Source: Candidatus Sulfotelmatobacter sp. (GTDB lineage Bacteria > Acidobacteriota > Terriglobia > Terriglobales > Acidobacteriaceae). Taken from it: a stretch of 17,808 nt of DNA. A program made the translations under genes and the position numbers. Below, one piece after another: positions 1 to 7,028 of the stretch. The DNA lies in NCBI GenBank assembly GCA_030044775.1, contig JASICF010000059.1:1-17808 (forward strand). Reading direction: 5' to 3'. Every line of letters begins with the position of its first letter. Position 1 is the stretch's first letter. Below the pieces are notes generated by a model. The model saw only the letters and a list, made by a program, of their open reading frames with translations, searched no databases and was not told the DNA's origin.

Positions 1-1
1 G

Positions 2-118
2 TGTGCGGGAGCAGAATCAGAGGCAGCTGCGGCGCGCGCCGCACAGTCGCCTGGTACAACGGGTACAGGGAAGCAGGCTGGCTCCTCGGATCATGCCGCC
101 GATAAGGGATCACTTTAG
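2..118 (+). CDS. Possible C-terminal tail of an unidentified protein (5' end outside window)
   Basis: A reading frame is open from the window edge to a TAG at 116-118. The encoded 38 residues are hydrophilic and rich in Ala, Gly and Ser (a run of four Ala, then a Gly/Thr stretch, ending in DKGSL), which is the look of a disordered C-terminal tail. The two other plus frames are also open across most of this short stretch, so the frame choice rests on amino-acid composition only. No family can be named. Confidence 0.3.
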   Translation, partial: CAGAESEAAAARAAQSPGTTGTGKQAGSSDHAADKGSL

Positions 119-247
119 GCATGGCTAACCGGTTTCTCCACCATCCGATGGCGGCAACATCCGATTACTCCATCGGCAAACCGACGCGGTTCTTGCAGAA
201 CCTTCGCGCCGCAGCTTAAAAGCTCGCTAGGTAGTCGAGCCATTCGC
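119..247. other. Gap between the edge gene and the aldehyde dehydrogenase stop
   Basis: No gene is seen. A 7-bp inverted repeat, CCGATGG (145-151) and CCATCGG (170-176), is separated by 18 bases and has no T-run after it, so it is at best a weak stem-loop between two convergent genes. Confidence 0.3.
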
Positions 248-1687
248 TCAAAAGGGATACGGTCTCTGGCCCATCTGGATCGTAATCCACTTCGTTTCTG
301 TCAATTCGTCCATCGACCAGTGACCACCCTCGCGCCCGCTACCAGAATCTTTGACACCGCCAAACGGAACCGTGGCCTCGTCGTGAACTGTGGGGCCATT
401 AATGTGAACCATCCCCGCCTCCAGTTCCATGGCGAACTTCATCGCCAACTGGAGGTCGTTAGTGAGGACTGCAGATGAGAGCCCGTAGGCGGTGTCGTTG
501 GCCAGCTTCAGTGCGTGATCGGGATCATCTGCCTTCACGACGGCAGCCACAGGGCCAAACAATTCGTCACGAAATGCCGGCATGCCCGGCTTCACATCCG
601 CGATTACTGTGGGCTGATAGAAATTCCCTTCGTGCGTTCCTCCGATTAAAACGCGCGCGCCTAAGGCGACCGACTCCTTGATTTTTCCGTCGATCAGGCC
701 ACATTGCGAAGTGCGGATCAGGGGTCCGATCACCGTGCGCGGATCACGTGGATCGCCAACCTTCAGCGTCTTCGCCTTCGCAACGAAGCGCTCCAGAAAT
801 GCACCATAGATCGGTGCCTCGACAATGATGCGTGAACCCGCCATGCAAATCTGTCCCTGGTGAATGAAGATTCCGAAGCACGCGGTCGAAACTGCGTAAT
901 CGAGATCGGCATCCTTCATAACGATGAGAGGGCTTTTTCCGCCAAGTTCGAGGATTACCTTCTTCCCATGTTTGGCGCACTCCAAAGCGATCATCTTGCC
1001 GACCGCGGTCGATCCGGTGAATGAGATCAGGCGCACACGCTGGTCAGTGAACAGCACCGGGCCATGAGTGGGCCCGTCTCCCGGAACGACGTTGAGCACG
1101 CCCGCCGGAAGGCCTGCTTTCTGGAATACCTCCGCAATCTTCAGTCCAAGGAGGGACGTTTCTTCGGAGGGTTTCAGGATAAACGTATTGCCAGCCGCCA
1201 GCGCGAGGCAGACCTTCTTGGTACCCAGCACTAATGGGAAGTTAAACGGCGCGATTCCGGCAACAACGCCAAGTGGTCGACGGAGAGCGATCGAGATCAT
1301 GCCCGGAACGTCAGCCGGCATTACGCTCCCTTGGATTCTTCGCGCCTCGCCGGACACTGCCCGCAGCATATTGACCGTGAACGAAACCTCGAATTGGGCT
1401 TTACCGAAGGTCGACCCAGCTTCATCGATCAAAAGATCGACCACCTCCTGGCGCGAACTTTCGAGTGCATTCGCCGCACGTTGCAGGATCAGTTCGCGCT
1501 CAGCCGCTAGAGTATGCCCCCAGGAATCCTTCGCGGCGTAAGCCGCGTCGATCGCTTTTCGCATATGATCCGGTCGCGCCATCAGCACTTTTGCAAATGG
1601 TCTCAGGGTGGCAGGATTGATCACGTCCGAGAAATACGAAGGCGGCTCTTCGATCGGTGTGCCATTGATGTAAGGAGTCGTATACAT
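248..1687 (-). CDS. NAD(P)-dependent aldehyde dehydrogenase, aromatic-aldehyde (vanillin/benzaldehyde) type
   Basis: Cytosolic aldehyde dehydrogenase superfamily enzyme of 479 residues, the usual length, which oxidises an aldehyde to its acid. Numbering from the chosen ATG, the catalytic landmarks are all present: the Asn of APFNFP (N149), the nucleotide-binding FTGSTAVG loop, Glu in LELGGKSP (E247), the nucleophile in GQICMAG (C281) and the DELFGPV glutamate (E375). The C-terminal block FGGVKDSGSGREGG followed by ELTETKWITIQ resembles vanillin, salicylaldehyde and benzaldehyde dehydrogenases; this is family-level resemblance and the substrate is inferred. A GTG six codons upstream (1705) is in frame, but AAAGGAG lies 8 bases before the ATG at 1687, which favours the ATG. 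It is divergent from the DUF485-symporter pair, with an ATAC-N7-GTAT palindrome between them, suggesting control by the LysR protein at 3931-4845. A succinate-semialdehyde-like specificity cannot be excluded. Confidence 0.93.
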   Translation of the reverse strand: MYTTPYINGTPIEEPPSYFSDVINPATLRPFAKVLMARPDHMRKAIDAAYAAKDSWGHTLAAERELILQRAANALESSRQEVVDLLIDEAGSTFGKAQFEVSFTVNMLRAVSGEARRIQGSVMPADVPGMISIALRRPLGVVAGIAPFNFPLVLGTKKVCLALAAGNTFILKPSEETSLLGLKIAEVFQKAGLPAGVLNVVPGDGPTHGPVLFTDQRVRLISFTGSTAVGKMIALECAKHGKKVILELGGKSPLIVMKDADLDYAVSTACFGIFIHQGQICMAGSRIIVEAPIYGAFLERFVAKAKTLKVGDPRDPRTVIGPLIRTSQCGLIDGKIKESVALGARVLIGGTHEGNFYQPTVIADVKPGMPAFRDELFGPVAAVVKADDPDHALKLANDTAYGLSSAVLTNDLQLAMKFAMELEAGMVHINGPTVHDEATVPFGGVKDSGSGREGGHWSMDELTETKWITIQMGQRPYPF

Positions 1688-1794
1688 ACGCTCTTCTCCT
1701 TTCACGACTGGAGAAAGTCGGTTGATGTCTCAGTCGATCCGCGCGCCTTCCGCACGCCAGCCTGCCGGCACCGGAGGCTCGAATATCGGCGATT

Positions 1795-1800
1795 ATTGTA
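1795..1800 (-). promoter_or_regulatory. Possible -10 box (TACAAT) of the aldehyde dehydrogenase promoter
   Basis: TACAAT read on the minus strand matches the -10 consensus at 5 of 6 positions. No good -35 lies 17 bases upstream (CAGACG). The palindrome at 1824-1838 begins 23 bases upstream, so the promoter may be activator-dependent. The predicted leader would be about 100 bases. Confidence 0.3.
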
Positions 1801-1823
1801 GGCGATGAACACGGAAGCGTCTG

Positions 1824-1838
1824 ATACCGCTTAAGTAT
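1824..1838. promoter_or_regulatory. ATAC-N7-GTAT palindrome, candidate LysR-type operator (site 1)
   Basis: ATACC-GCTTA-AGTAT sits in the divergent region between the aldehyde dehydrogenase and DUF485-symporter genes. ATAC-N7-GTAT is the known operator consensus of BenM and CatM and contains the T-N11-A LysR core. Its centre (1831) is about 65 bases upstream of the transcription start predicted from the TACAAT at 1884-1889, the usual position of a LysR recognition site on an activated promoter. Confidence 0.6.
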
Positions 1839-1883
1839 AAGAGTCAAACGAAAAAGGTCCAACGATCCGACCATCGCCCCACG

Positions 1884-1889
1884 TACAAT
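1884..1889 (+). promoter_or_regulatory. Possible -10 box (TACAAT) for the DUF485-symporter transcript
   Basis: TACAAT lies 19 bases before the ATG at 1909, with no recognisable -35 at 16-18 bases upstream. A weak -35 together with a LysR-type palindrome centred near -65 is the layout of a LysR-activated promoter. The leader would be only about 13 bases, and no clear Shine-Dalgarno is visible in it. Confidence 0.35.
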
Positions 1890-1908
1890 CCCTCAGCGCG
1901 AAACTCGC

Positions 1909-2274
1909 ATGAAACAATTGCCTGGCGGCTGTTTACAACAGCGTCCCCAAGAAGCTGAATGGAACCGTATTGCGGCCAGCAGGGAGTTCCAGCATCTGCT
2001 TGCAGTCAAGAAGACATTCATTGTTCCTGCGTTCCTGTTTTTTCTCACGTACTACTTGTTGCTTCCCATTCTGATTGGCTACGCCCCCCGGCTCATGTCC
2101 AAAAAGGTTATCGGATCCGTAACCTTGGCCTATCTGTTCGCGCTGTCGCAATTTGTCGTCGGATGGATTGTCGCGTGGCTGTATCTGAGGGCTTCTTCCC
2201 GCTTCGACAAACTGGCCGAGGAAATTCTTCACCACGCTCTGGGCGACGTTGACGACAAGGAGGGCGCTCAGTAG
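1909..2274 (+). CDS. DUF485 small inner-membrane protein (YjcH-like), symporter partner
   Basis: Protein of 121 residues with a hydrophilic N-terminus and two predicted membrane helices at about residues 37-58 and 68-93, the DUF485 architecture. The motif before helix 1 (SREFQHLLAVKKTF) and the pair of helices resemble YjcH, which in Escherichia coli is encoded with the acetate permease ActP. Its TAG stop at 2272-2274 is followed directly by the ATG of the symporter gene, so the two are very probably cotranscribed and translationally coupled. The biochemical role of DUF485 proteins is not established; a helper role for the adjacent symporter is inferred. The first ATG of the frame was kept although no strong ribosome-binding site precedes it. 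Confidence 0.85.
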   Translation: MKQLPGGCLQQRPQEAEWNRIAASREFQHLLAVKKTFIVPAFLFFLTYYLLLPILIGYAPRLMSKKVIGSVTLAYLFALSQFVVGWIVAWLYLRASSRFDKLAEEILHHALGDVDDKEGAQ

Positions 2275-3876
2275 ATGCCGTTCTCCCTGCTCGTATTTCT
2301 TCTCTTTGTCGCTGCCACGTTGGGGATCACCCTTTGGGCCGCGAAACGGTCGAATGTCGCCAGCGCATATTTCGCCGCCGGACGGCAGATCACCGCATGG
2401 CAGAACGGATTCGCGGTCGCCGGCGACTTCATGAGCGGCGCATCCTTTCTCGGGATCGTTGGACTCATTTCGCTCCAGGGTTTCGACGGGTTTTTATTTT
2501 CGGTTGGCGGCTTCATTGCCTACGTGACGATCTTGCTGCTCATTGCCGAACCGTTGCGCAACACGGGCAAGTTCACCATGGCGGATGTTCTCGCGTATCG
2601 ACTGCGTCCTCGCCCTGTGCGGGCTCTGGCAGCGCTTAGTACGCTGACCATTGCTACGTTTTACATGATTGCGCAAATGATTAGTGCCGGCGCTTTGGTC
2701 AACTTGTTGTTGGCGGGTTCAGGCATCACTTACAACATGGCGGTCGTCGCCGTCGGAGTTCTGATGATGGTGTATGTCGTGTGTGGCGGCATGCTTGCGA
2801 CCACGTGGGTTCAGATTGTGAAGGCATTCCTGCTTCTGAGTTGCACGGTGGTCATTGTTGTTCTGGTGCTCGCGCACTTTGATTTTCGCCTGGGCAATTT
2901 TTTTGCGTCGGCAAGCCAGGTGAAATACCACCAAGCCGGAGAAATCGTGGTCACCGATTTCTTGCAGCCCGGCTTGCGCTACGCGCCACCCAACGGTCCA
3001 ATTGATTTGATTTCCTTGGGACTAGCTCTGCTCTTCGGCTGCTCGGGTCTTCCTCATATTCTTATGCGGTTTTATACCGTTCCCGATGCTCGAACTGCGC
3101 GCGAGAGTGTGGTGTGGGCGATGGTGCTGATTGGAAGTTTTTTCATCATGACTTCCATCCTCGGACTGGGAGCGGCCGTTATTGTGGGACCAGACTACAT
3201 CCTGAGCCACGGCGGTACAAACATGGGAGGGCCGCTGCTGGCACGTGCTCTGGGAGGCGATGCTCTGCTGGGAGTCGTTTCCGCAGTTGCGTTTGCAACC
3301 ATTCTCGCGGTGGTGGCAGGGTTGACGATCAGTGCATCGACTTCGTTCGCTCACGACTTCTGGATCAACGTGATTCACCGCGGCGTCGAGCGCCGGTCGA
3401 ATGAAACCGTCCTTGTGGCACGTATTGCTGCGCTCGGAGTGGGCGGCGCTTCCATTCTGCTGGCGATTGCGTTAGGGCCTTCGTCCAACTCAGGAGTGCT
3501 GGCTACGCTGGCCATGGCGGTCGCCGCCTCGGCTCATTTTCCTGTAATTTTGCTTTCGATCTTTTGGCGGCGATTCAACACCGCTGGCGCGGTCGCGGGT
3601 CTGTCTGCGGGCCTGATCGGATCCATCGGACTGATCCTGATCAGTCCAACGTTCATGGGCATTGATCCGCCGGTCGCAACCTCGGTACGGCACCTGTTTC
3701 AAACCACGCCGTGGTTTCCCCTGGAGAATCCCGGAATTGTCAGCGTCCCGCTTGGTTTTCTCGCGGCAATTGCGGCGAGCCTTCTGACACGCGAGGGGAC
3801 ATCTGATTCGAAATTCAACGAACTCAGGGTTCGAGCGAATACTGGCCTCGGTGCGGAGCAGGCCGTCGCTCACTGA
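2275..3876 (+). CDS. Sodium:solute symporter (SSS) family, ActP-like cation/carboxylate symporter
   Basis: Integral membrane protein of 533 residues with about thirteen hydrophobic segments, close to the length of acetate permease ActP (549). ActP-type signatures are conserved: the AGDFMSGASFLGI segment (about 49-61), GGMLATTWVQI (171-181), SGLPHILMRFYTV (257-269) and FATILAVVAGLT (340-351) followed by HDFW. It would import a monocarboxylate with Na+ or H+ across the inner membrane. The start abuts the DUF485 stop, the classic yjcH-actP arrangement. Acetate is the default substrate guess. However, no acetyl-CoA synthetase is nearby, and the neighbours are an aromatic-type aldehyde dehydrogenase, a CatM/BenM-type regulator and a benzoate-CoA-ligase-family enzyme. 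An aromatic or short-chain carboxylate tied to that pathway is therefore a reasonable alternative, by inference only. Confidence 0.9.
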   Translation: MPFSLLVFLLFVAATLGITLWAAKRSNVASAYFAAGRQITAWQNGFAVAGDFMSGASFLGIVGLISLQGFDGFLFSVGGFIAYVTILLLIAEPLRNTGKFTMADVLAYRLRPRPVRALAALSTLTIATFYMIAQMISAGALVNLLLAGSGITYNMAVVAVGVLMMVYVVCGGMLATTWVQIVKAFLLLSCTVVIVVLVLAHFDFRLGNFFASASQVKYHQAGEIVVTDFLQPGLRYAPPNGPIDLISLGLALLFGCSGLPHILMRFYTVPDARTARESVVWAMVLIGSFFIMTSILGLGAAVIVGPDYILSHGGTNMGGPLLARALGGDALLGVVSAVAFATILAVVAGLTISASTSFAHDFWINVIHRGVERRSNETVLVARIAALGVGGASILLAIALGPSSNSGVLATLAMAVAASAHFPVILLSIFWRRFNTAGAVAGLSAGLIGSIGLILISPTFMGIDPPVATSVRHLFQTTPWFPLENPGIVSVPLGFLAAIAASLLTREGTSDSKFNELRVRANTGLGAEQAVAH

Positions 3877-3881
3877 ACGAG

Positions 3882-3896
3882 CCTGGCGCGGCCGGG
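3882..3896. terminator. Small GC-rich hairpin between convergent symporter and LysR genes
   Basis: CCTGGC and GCCGGG can pair over a GCG loop, with one G-T wobble. It lies just after the symporter stop and before the LysR stop. There is no T-run, so termination is only suggested. Confidence 0.2.
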
Positions 3897-3930
3897 ATAG
3901 GTGCTGCGCACGATATGAGCGGTCGCTGTG

Positions 3931-4845
3931 TTATGCGATTTCTCGGATGGGCGGGCGCCCAAACACGCGACGGGTTGAGTTCAAGAAGGAAAGTACTGCG
4001 GGCGAATCCTCGTCCCTCCGCCATGCCATATACACTTCGATCCGCGCTTCCGCTTCATTCAGTTTCACCGATGCCAGGCTGATTCCATCCACAGATCGCG
4101 TAACGAGGGCGCCCACGCCGATGTAGATGGCCCGACCCGAGGCCACCATGATGGCGCCGGCTTCCTCGTGAGCTTCGACATGTGTCACGGCAAAGTGAGG
4201 AGTAAGGCCCTGCCGGCTGTACAGCCCGAGAATTTTGTCATAAAGCCCGCTGGAGAAGCTGCGATCGAAGATGATCAAAGGCTCATCGGCAATTTCTTTC
4301 AGGCGAACAGATTTTCGCCGCGCCAAAGGATGCTTCTGGGGAAGAACCACGGTAAATTCTTCCTCGAAGAGAAGTTCACAACTCAGATTGACCTGATCGA
4401 CCGGGGGCCGCAGAAAGCCCACATCAGCCTCACGCTTGTGAAGCAGGGCGCTTTGCGAGGAGGAAAATATATCTTTGCATTCGATATTCACCGCCGGATA
4501 GTGCCTGCAATAATCCCCGACCACCCGGCTCACGGCTCCTCCCAGCCCGGAGGCAATCCCAACGCGAACGAATCCCGATTCTCCCTTTTGCGCGTGGCGG
4601 GCCGCTTCGGTCGCGTGCCCGGCTTGCACCACAAGCTTTCTGGCTTCATCCAGGAAAACTCGTCCTGCCTTGGTGAGGACCACTCGCCGCTTGTTGCGCA
4701 CGAAGAGTGCAACCCCGAGGTCCTCTTCCAGTTGGCGAATCTGGCGGCTGAGCGGCGGCTGCGCGATGTGCAACTCCTGCGCGGCCTTGCTGAAGTTCAG
4801 GTATTCGGCCACCGCGAGAAAATAGCGAATGTGTCGTAATTCCAC
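3931..4845 (-). CDS. LysR-type transcriptional regulator, CatM/BenM-like
   Basis: One-component regulator of 304 residues, the standard LysR length. The N-terminal winged helix-turn-helix (about 1-60) reads MELRHIRYFLAVAE, then FSKAAQELHIAQPPLSRQIR and LEEDLGVALFVR, the pattern of the CatR/CatM/BenM/CbnR branch. An effector-binding domain of two alpha/beta lobes follows (about 90-290). Those relatives sense muconate or benzoate and activate aromatic catabolism genes; an aromatic-acid-derived effector is inferred here, not shown. The start is GTG at 4845, fixed by alignment of MELRH. There is no Shine-Dalgarno, and a TAGAAT -10 box ends only 8 bases upstream, so the mRNA is probably leaderless or nearly so. 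An ATAC-N7-GTAT palindrome fills the promoter spacer, predicting autorepression. The gene follows the CoA ligase on the same strand but has its own promoter. Confidence 0.92.
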   Translation of the reverse strand: MELRHIRYFLAVAEYLNFSKAAQELHIAQPPLSRQIRQLEEDLGVALFVRNKRRVVLTKAGRVFLDEARKLVVQAGHATEAARHAQKGESGFVRVGIASGLGGAVSRVVGDYCRHYPAVNIECKDIFSSSQSALLHKREADVGFLRPPVDQVNLSCELLFEEEFTVVLPQKHPLARRKSVRLKEIADEPLIIFDRSFSSGLYDKILGLYSRQGLTPHFAVTHVEAHEEAGAIMVASGRAIYIGVGALVTRSVDGISLASVKLNEAEARIEVYMAWRRDEDSPAVLSFLNSTRRVFGRPPIREIA

Positions 4846-4853
4846 GGCGGCGT

Positions 4854-4882
4854 ATTCTATACCTGTTGGGTATTGCTGTTAA
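4854..4882 (-). promoter_or_regulatory. Core promoter of the LysR gene
   Basis: On the minus strand, TTAACA (4877-4882, 5 of 6 to consensus) and TAGAAT (4854-4859, 5 of 6) are separated by exactly 17 bases. Transcription would start at about 4846-4848, at or just before the GTG at 4845. Confidence 0.5.
4859..4873. promoter_or_regulatory. ATAC-N7-GTAT palindrome, candidate LysR-type operator (site 2)
   Basis: ATACC-TGTTG-GGTAT, a perfect 5+5 bp palindrome, includes T4860-N11-A4872. It occupies the spacer and first base of the -10 of the LysR promoter, so bound regulator would block RNA polymerase. This is a plausible autoregulatory operator. A further half-site, GTAT, lies at 4852-4855. Confidence 0.6.
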
Positions 4883-4930
4883 GAGGTTTTTGAAACCGGC
4901 AGCGGCCCCAAGTGCCAGTCCCAGCCCCCA

Positions 4931-6517
4931 TCAGTGATCGTCCGTTTCCTGGGCCTGCAGTTCGCGCAGCTTGAATCGCTGCAATTTGCCGGTCGAGGTC
5001 TTTGGAAGTTCGGGCAAGAACCGTATCCATCGCGGGCGCTTATAAGCTCCAAGTCTTCCGGTCACCCAGTCTTGCAAACCCCGGACCAACGCTTCGTCCG
5101 GTACCCGGTCGGGCTTGAGCACAACATACGCCACTGGTTTCATGAGTTTGTTCTTGTCTTCGCGTGCAATGACCGCCGCTTCCTGAACGGCAGGATGGGC
5201 AATCAAAGCACCCTCGACCTCGGCGGGACTGAGCCAGCGTCCATTGACTTTAAACAGGTCGTCGGCACGGCCGGCATACCAAAAATAACCATCTTCGTCC
5301 TGGTAGTACTGGTCTCCTGTTCGGAACCAGGGACCCTGGAAAGTTTCTTTCGTTTTCTCGTGCCGATTCCAGTATCCAGCGCACGTGGAGTCGCTTTTGA
5401 TGAGAAGGGCTCCGATCTCTCCGCGAGCAACGTCACGGCCAGCTTCATCGACAAGCCTGGCTTCGTACCCCGGAATAATCTTGCCGCTCGATCCCGGCCT
5501 AACTTCCCCCGGACGATTGGAAATCACCATCTGCAAGGTTTCCGTCGAACCGAGAGCATCGAGAATCTCGATGCCAAATCGTTCTTTAAATCGCTCGAAT
5601 AACGCTGCCGGTAAAGATTCGCCTGCGGAGATCGCATGCCGCACGCTCGACAGATCGAAATCGGGTCCAGTTTCGCGGCGATGTGCCAGCAATGCCGCAT
5701 AGTTGGAAGGCACCGAGAAAAACAACGTAGGGCGATAGCGTTCGATGTTTGCATAAATGCCAGCGGCGTCAGGGCGGTCGGGAGACAGAATCGTCGTTGC
5801 GCCGCACGAAAGCGGAAAATACCCCGCATTACCCAGTCCGTAAGCGAAAAATAATCGCGCGACGCTGTAGCAGCGGTCGCGAGCGGTTATGCTCAAAATC
5901 CCTTTTGCGTACAGCTCCGAGCACACCACCATGTCGTGATGCAGGTGAATGCATGCCTTCGCAGTTCCCGTACTTCCTGAAGAATAGAGCCACAAAGCGG
6001 CATCGTCCTTGCTGGTGCGGGCTGGCTGCAATTCCGGCGACGAGGACTTCATCAGATTGTCGAAACTCAGGTGTTCCCGATCTTCTCCAACTACGGCGAT
6101 CTTCTCAAGATAGAGCGACCTGTTTTCGATAACACTCGCGGGAGGCAAGAGCGTCGCATGCACGATGAGTACTCGCGCGCGCGTGTCGTTCAGGAAATAT
6201 CCATAATCCGCCGGTTGGAGGTAGGTGTTGAGCGGAACCGCAATCGCTCCAATCTTGATTGCGGCAAAGAAGCAATACAGAAACTCGGGACTGTCCGGAA
6301 GCAGAATCGCGACACGTTCCTCCATCCGAACGCCCAACTCCCGAAGTATGTTCCCGGCGCGATTTACTCTTTCCAACAACTCGCGATAGGTAACCCGCTC
6401 GTTCTGGCACTCGATGGCAATGTTGTTGCCATTGCCTTCTTGGACGTGCCTGTCCACGAAGTAAGAAGCGACGTTAAACATGTCGGGAATCATGCTCAAC
6501 CGTCCGGTACCCCCCAT
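4931..6517 (-). CDS. Benzoate-CoA ligase family protein (ATP-dependent aryl-CoA synthetase)
   Basis: Cytosolic adenylate-forming enzyme that would activate a carboxylic acid to its CoA thioester via an acyl-AMP; about 528 residues, the family length. Numbers count from the upstream TTG at 6631. The order of motifs is canonical: P-loop YSSGSTGTAK (216-225), SVARLFFAYGLGNAGYF (256-272), SAGESLP (335-341), GSTET (361-365), FRTGD (436-440), YAGRADDLFKVNGRWLSPAEVE (452-473) and the C-terminal catalytic lysine in PKTSTGKLQRF (K549). LFFAYGLGNA, SAGESLPA and the YAGR.DD.FKV block match benzoate-CoA ligases such as BadA better than acetyl- or fatty-acyl-CoA ligases. The P-loop departs from the usual RPKG (here TAKAC). 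The start is uncertain: ATG at 6517 (AGG 5 bases upstream) or ATG at 6493 (GGACGG 6 bases upstream) both fit. The longer TTG form includes a likely -10 box and is unlikely. It is divergent from the TonB receptor. Confidence 0.88.
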   Translation of the reverse strand: MGGTGRLSMIPDMFNVASYFVDRHVQEGNGNNIAIECQNERVTYRELLERVNRAGNILRELGVRMEERVAILLPDSPEFLYCFFAAIKIGAIAVPLNTYLQPADYGYFLNDTRARVLIVHATLLPPASVIENRSLYLEKIAVVGEDREHLSFDNLMKSSSPELQPARTSKDDAALWLYSSGSTGTAKACIHLHHDMVVCSELYAKGILSITARDRCYSVARLFFAYGLGNAGYFPLSCGATTILSPDRPDAAGIYANIERYRPTLFFSVPSNYAALLAHRRETGPDFDLSSVRHAISAGESLPAALFERFKERFGIEILDALGSTETLQMVISNRPGEVRPGSSGKIIPGYEARLVDEAGRDVARGEIGALLIKSDSTCAGYWNRHEKTKETFQGPWFRTGDQYYQDEDGYFWYAGRADDLFKVNGRWLSPAEVEGALIAHPAVQEAAVIAREDKNKLMKPVAYVVLKPDRVPDEALVRGLQDWVTGRLGAYKRPRWIRFLPELPKTSTGKLQRFKLRELQAQETDDH

Positions 6518-6557
6518 TTTGACCTGAAGAAACTCAAGCGGTGATGAAACGGCGCGG

Positions 6558-6563
6558 AGTATA
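6558..6563 (-). promoter_or_regulatory. Possible -10 box (TATACT) for the CoA ligase
   Basis: TATACT on the minus strand matches 5 of 6 consensus bases. No good -35 lies 16-18 bases upstream; TTGAGA (6586-6591) is 22 bases away. This would suit an activator-dependent promoter, and it argues that translation starts downstream, at 6517 or 6493. Confidence 0.3.
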
Positions 6564-6769
6564 GCATGACGAGTACTCCTCGCCATCTCAAAATTACTCT
6601 TCTCTCTGATCGCAACTACGCTGTGAACCAATAATTACTTGGAGAAGACCCGAAGCGATTTCCCGGTACTGAACCGAAACCGAAGCTCAAGGGTCGACCT
6701 GTGTTTTACTTCGCGACTTCAAGTGGCGGGGCTCCGCTTAGCTGGTTCACTCGCGAGCTTTAAAGTTTC

Positions 6770-6784
6770 ATACCTACGCGGTAT
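6770..6784. promoter_or_regulatory. ATAC-N7-GTAT palindrome, candidate LysR-type operator (site 3)
   Basis: ATACC-TACGC-GGTAT, a perfect 5+5 bp palindrome with the same arms as the copy in the LysR promoter. It lies between the CoA ligase and the TonB receptor, about 245 bases before the receptor start and roughly 250 before the ligase start, so either or both could be controlled from it. Confidence 0.58.
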
Positions 6785-7028
6785 GACAATCTGACCAAAC
6801 ATGTATTGGACAGTTTTTGGCTTTCAAAGGATGCTCTCCGCCACGAGGCATGCGTCGCTATCAGGACATTTCTGCGCATCGCGATAACCGGACGCTGCCG
6901 CAATTGGGGACTTCGAGGAAACAAAATTCGAACCTTCTCAGAGTAGCATTCTCCGGCTGCTTGTTCGTAGGGTTCGGCAGGCGCAAGGACGCGATGTGCA
7001 CAATATGAAGTCTGGACGGGAGAAAACC

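Larger units (their letters stand above)
6518..7028. other. Divergent regulatory region between the CoA ligase and the TonB receptor
   Basis: About 510 bases with no convincing gene. The short open frames here lack a ribosome-binding site and family resemblance. It holds a LysR-type palindrome (6770-6784) and a possible minus-strand -10 (6558-6563). The leaders of both flanking genes would be long. Confidence 0.6.

Noticed and set aside
4168..4839. 223-codon plus-strand frame antisense to the LysR gene
   Set aside because: The LysR protein on the opposite strand is unmistakable along its whole length; the plus frame shows no domain and is a codon-bias shadow.
4934..5602. 222-codon plus-strand frame antisense to the CoA ligase
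   Set aside because: Covered entirely by conserved motifs of the ligase on the other strand; composition is not protein-like.
6817..7008. 63-codon plus-strand frame in the gap before the TonB receptor
   Set aside because: No ribosome-binding site, composition unlike the neighbours, and it lies in the expected leader of the receptor gene.
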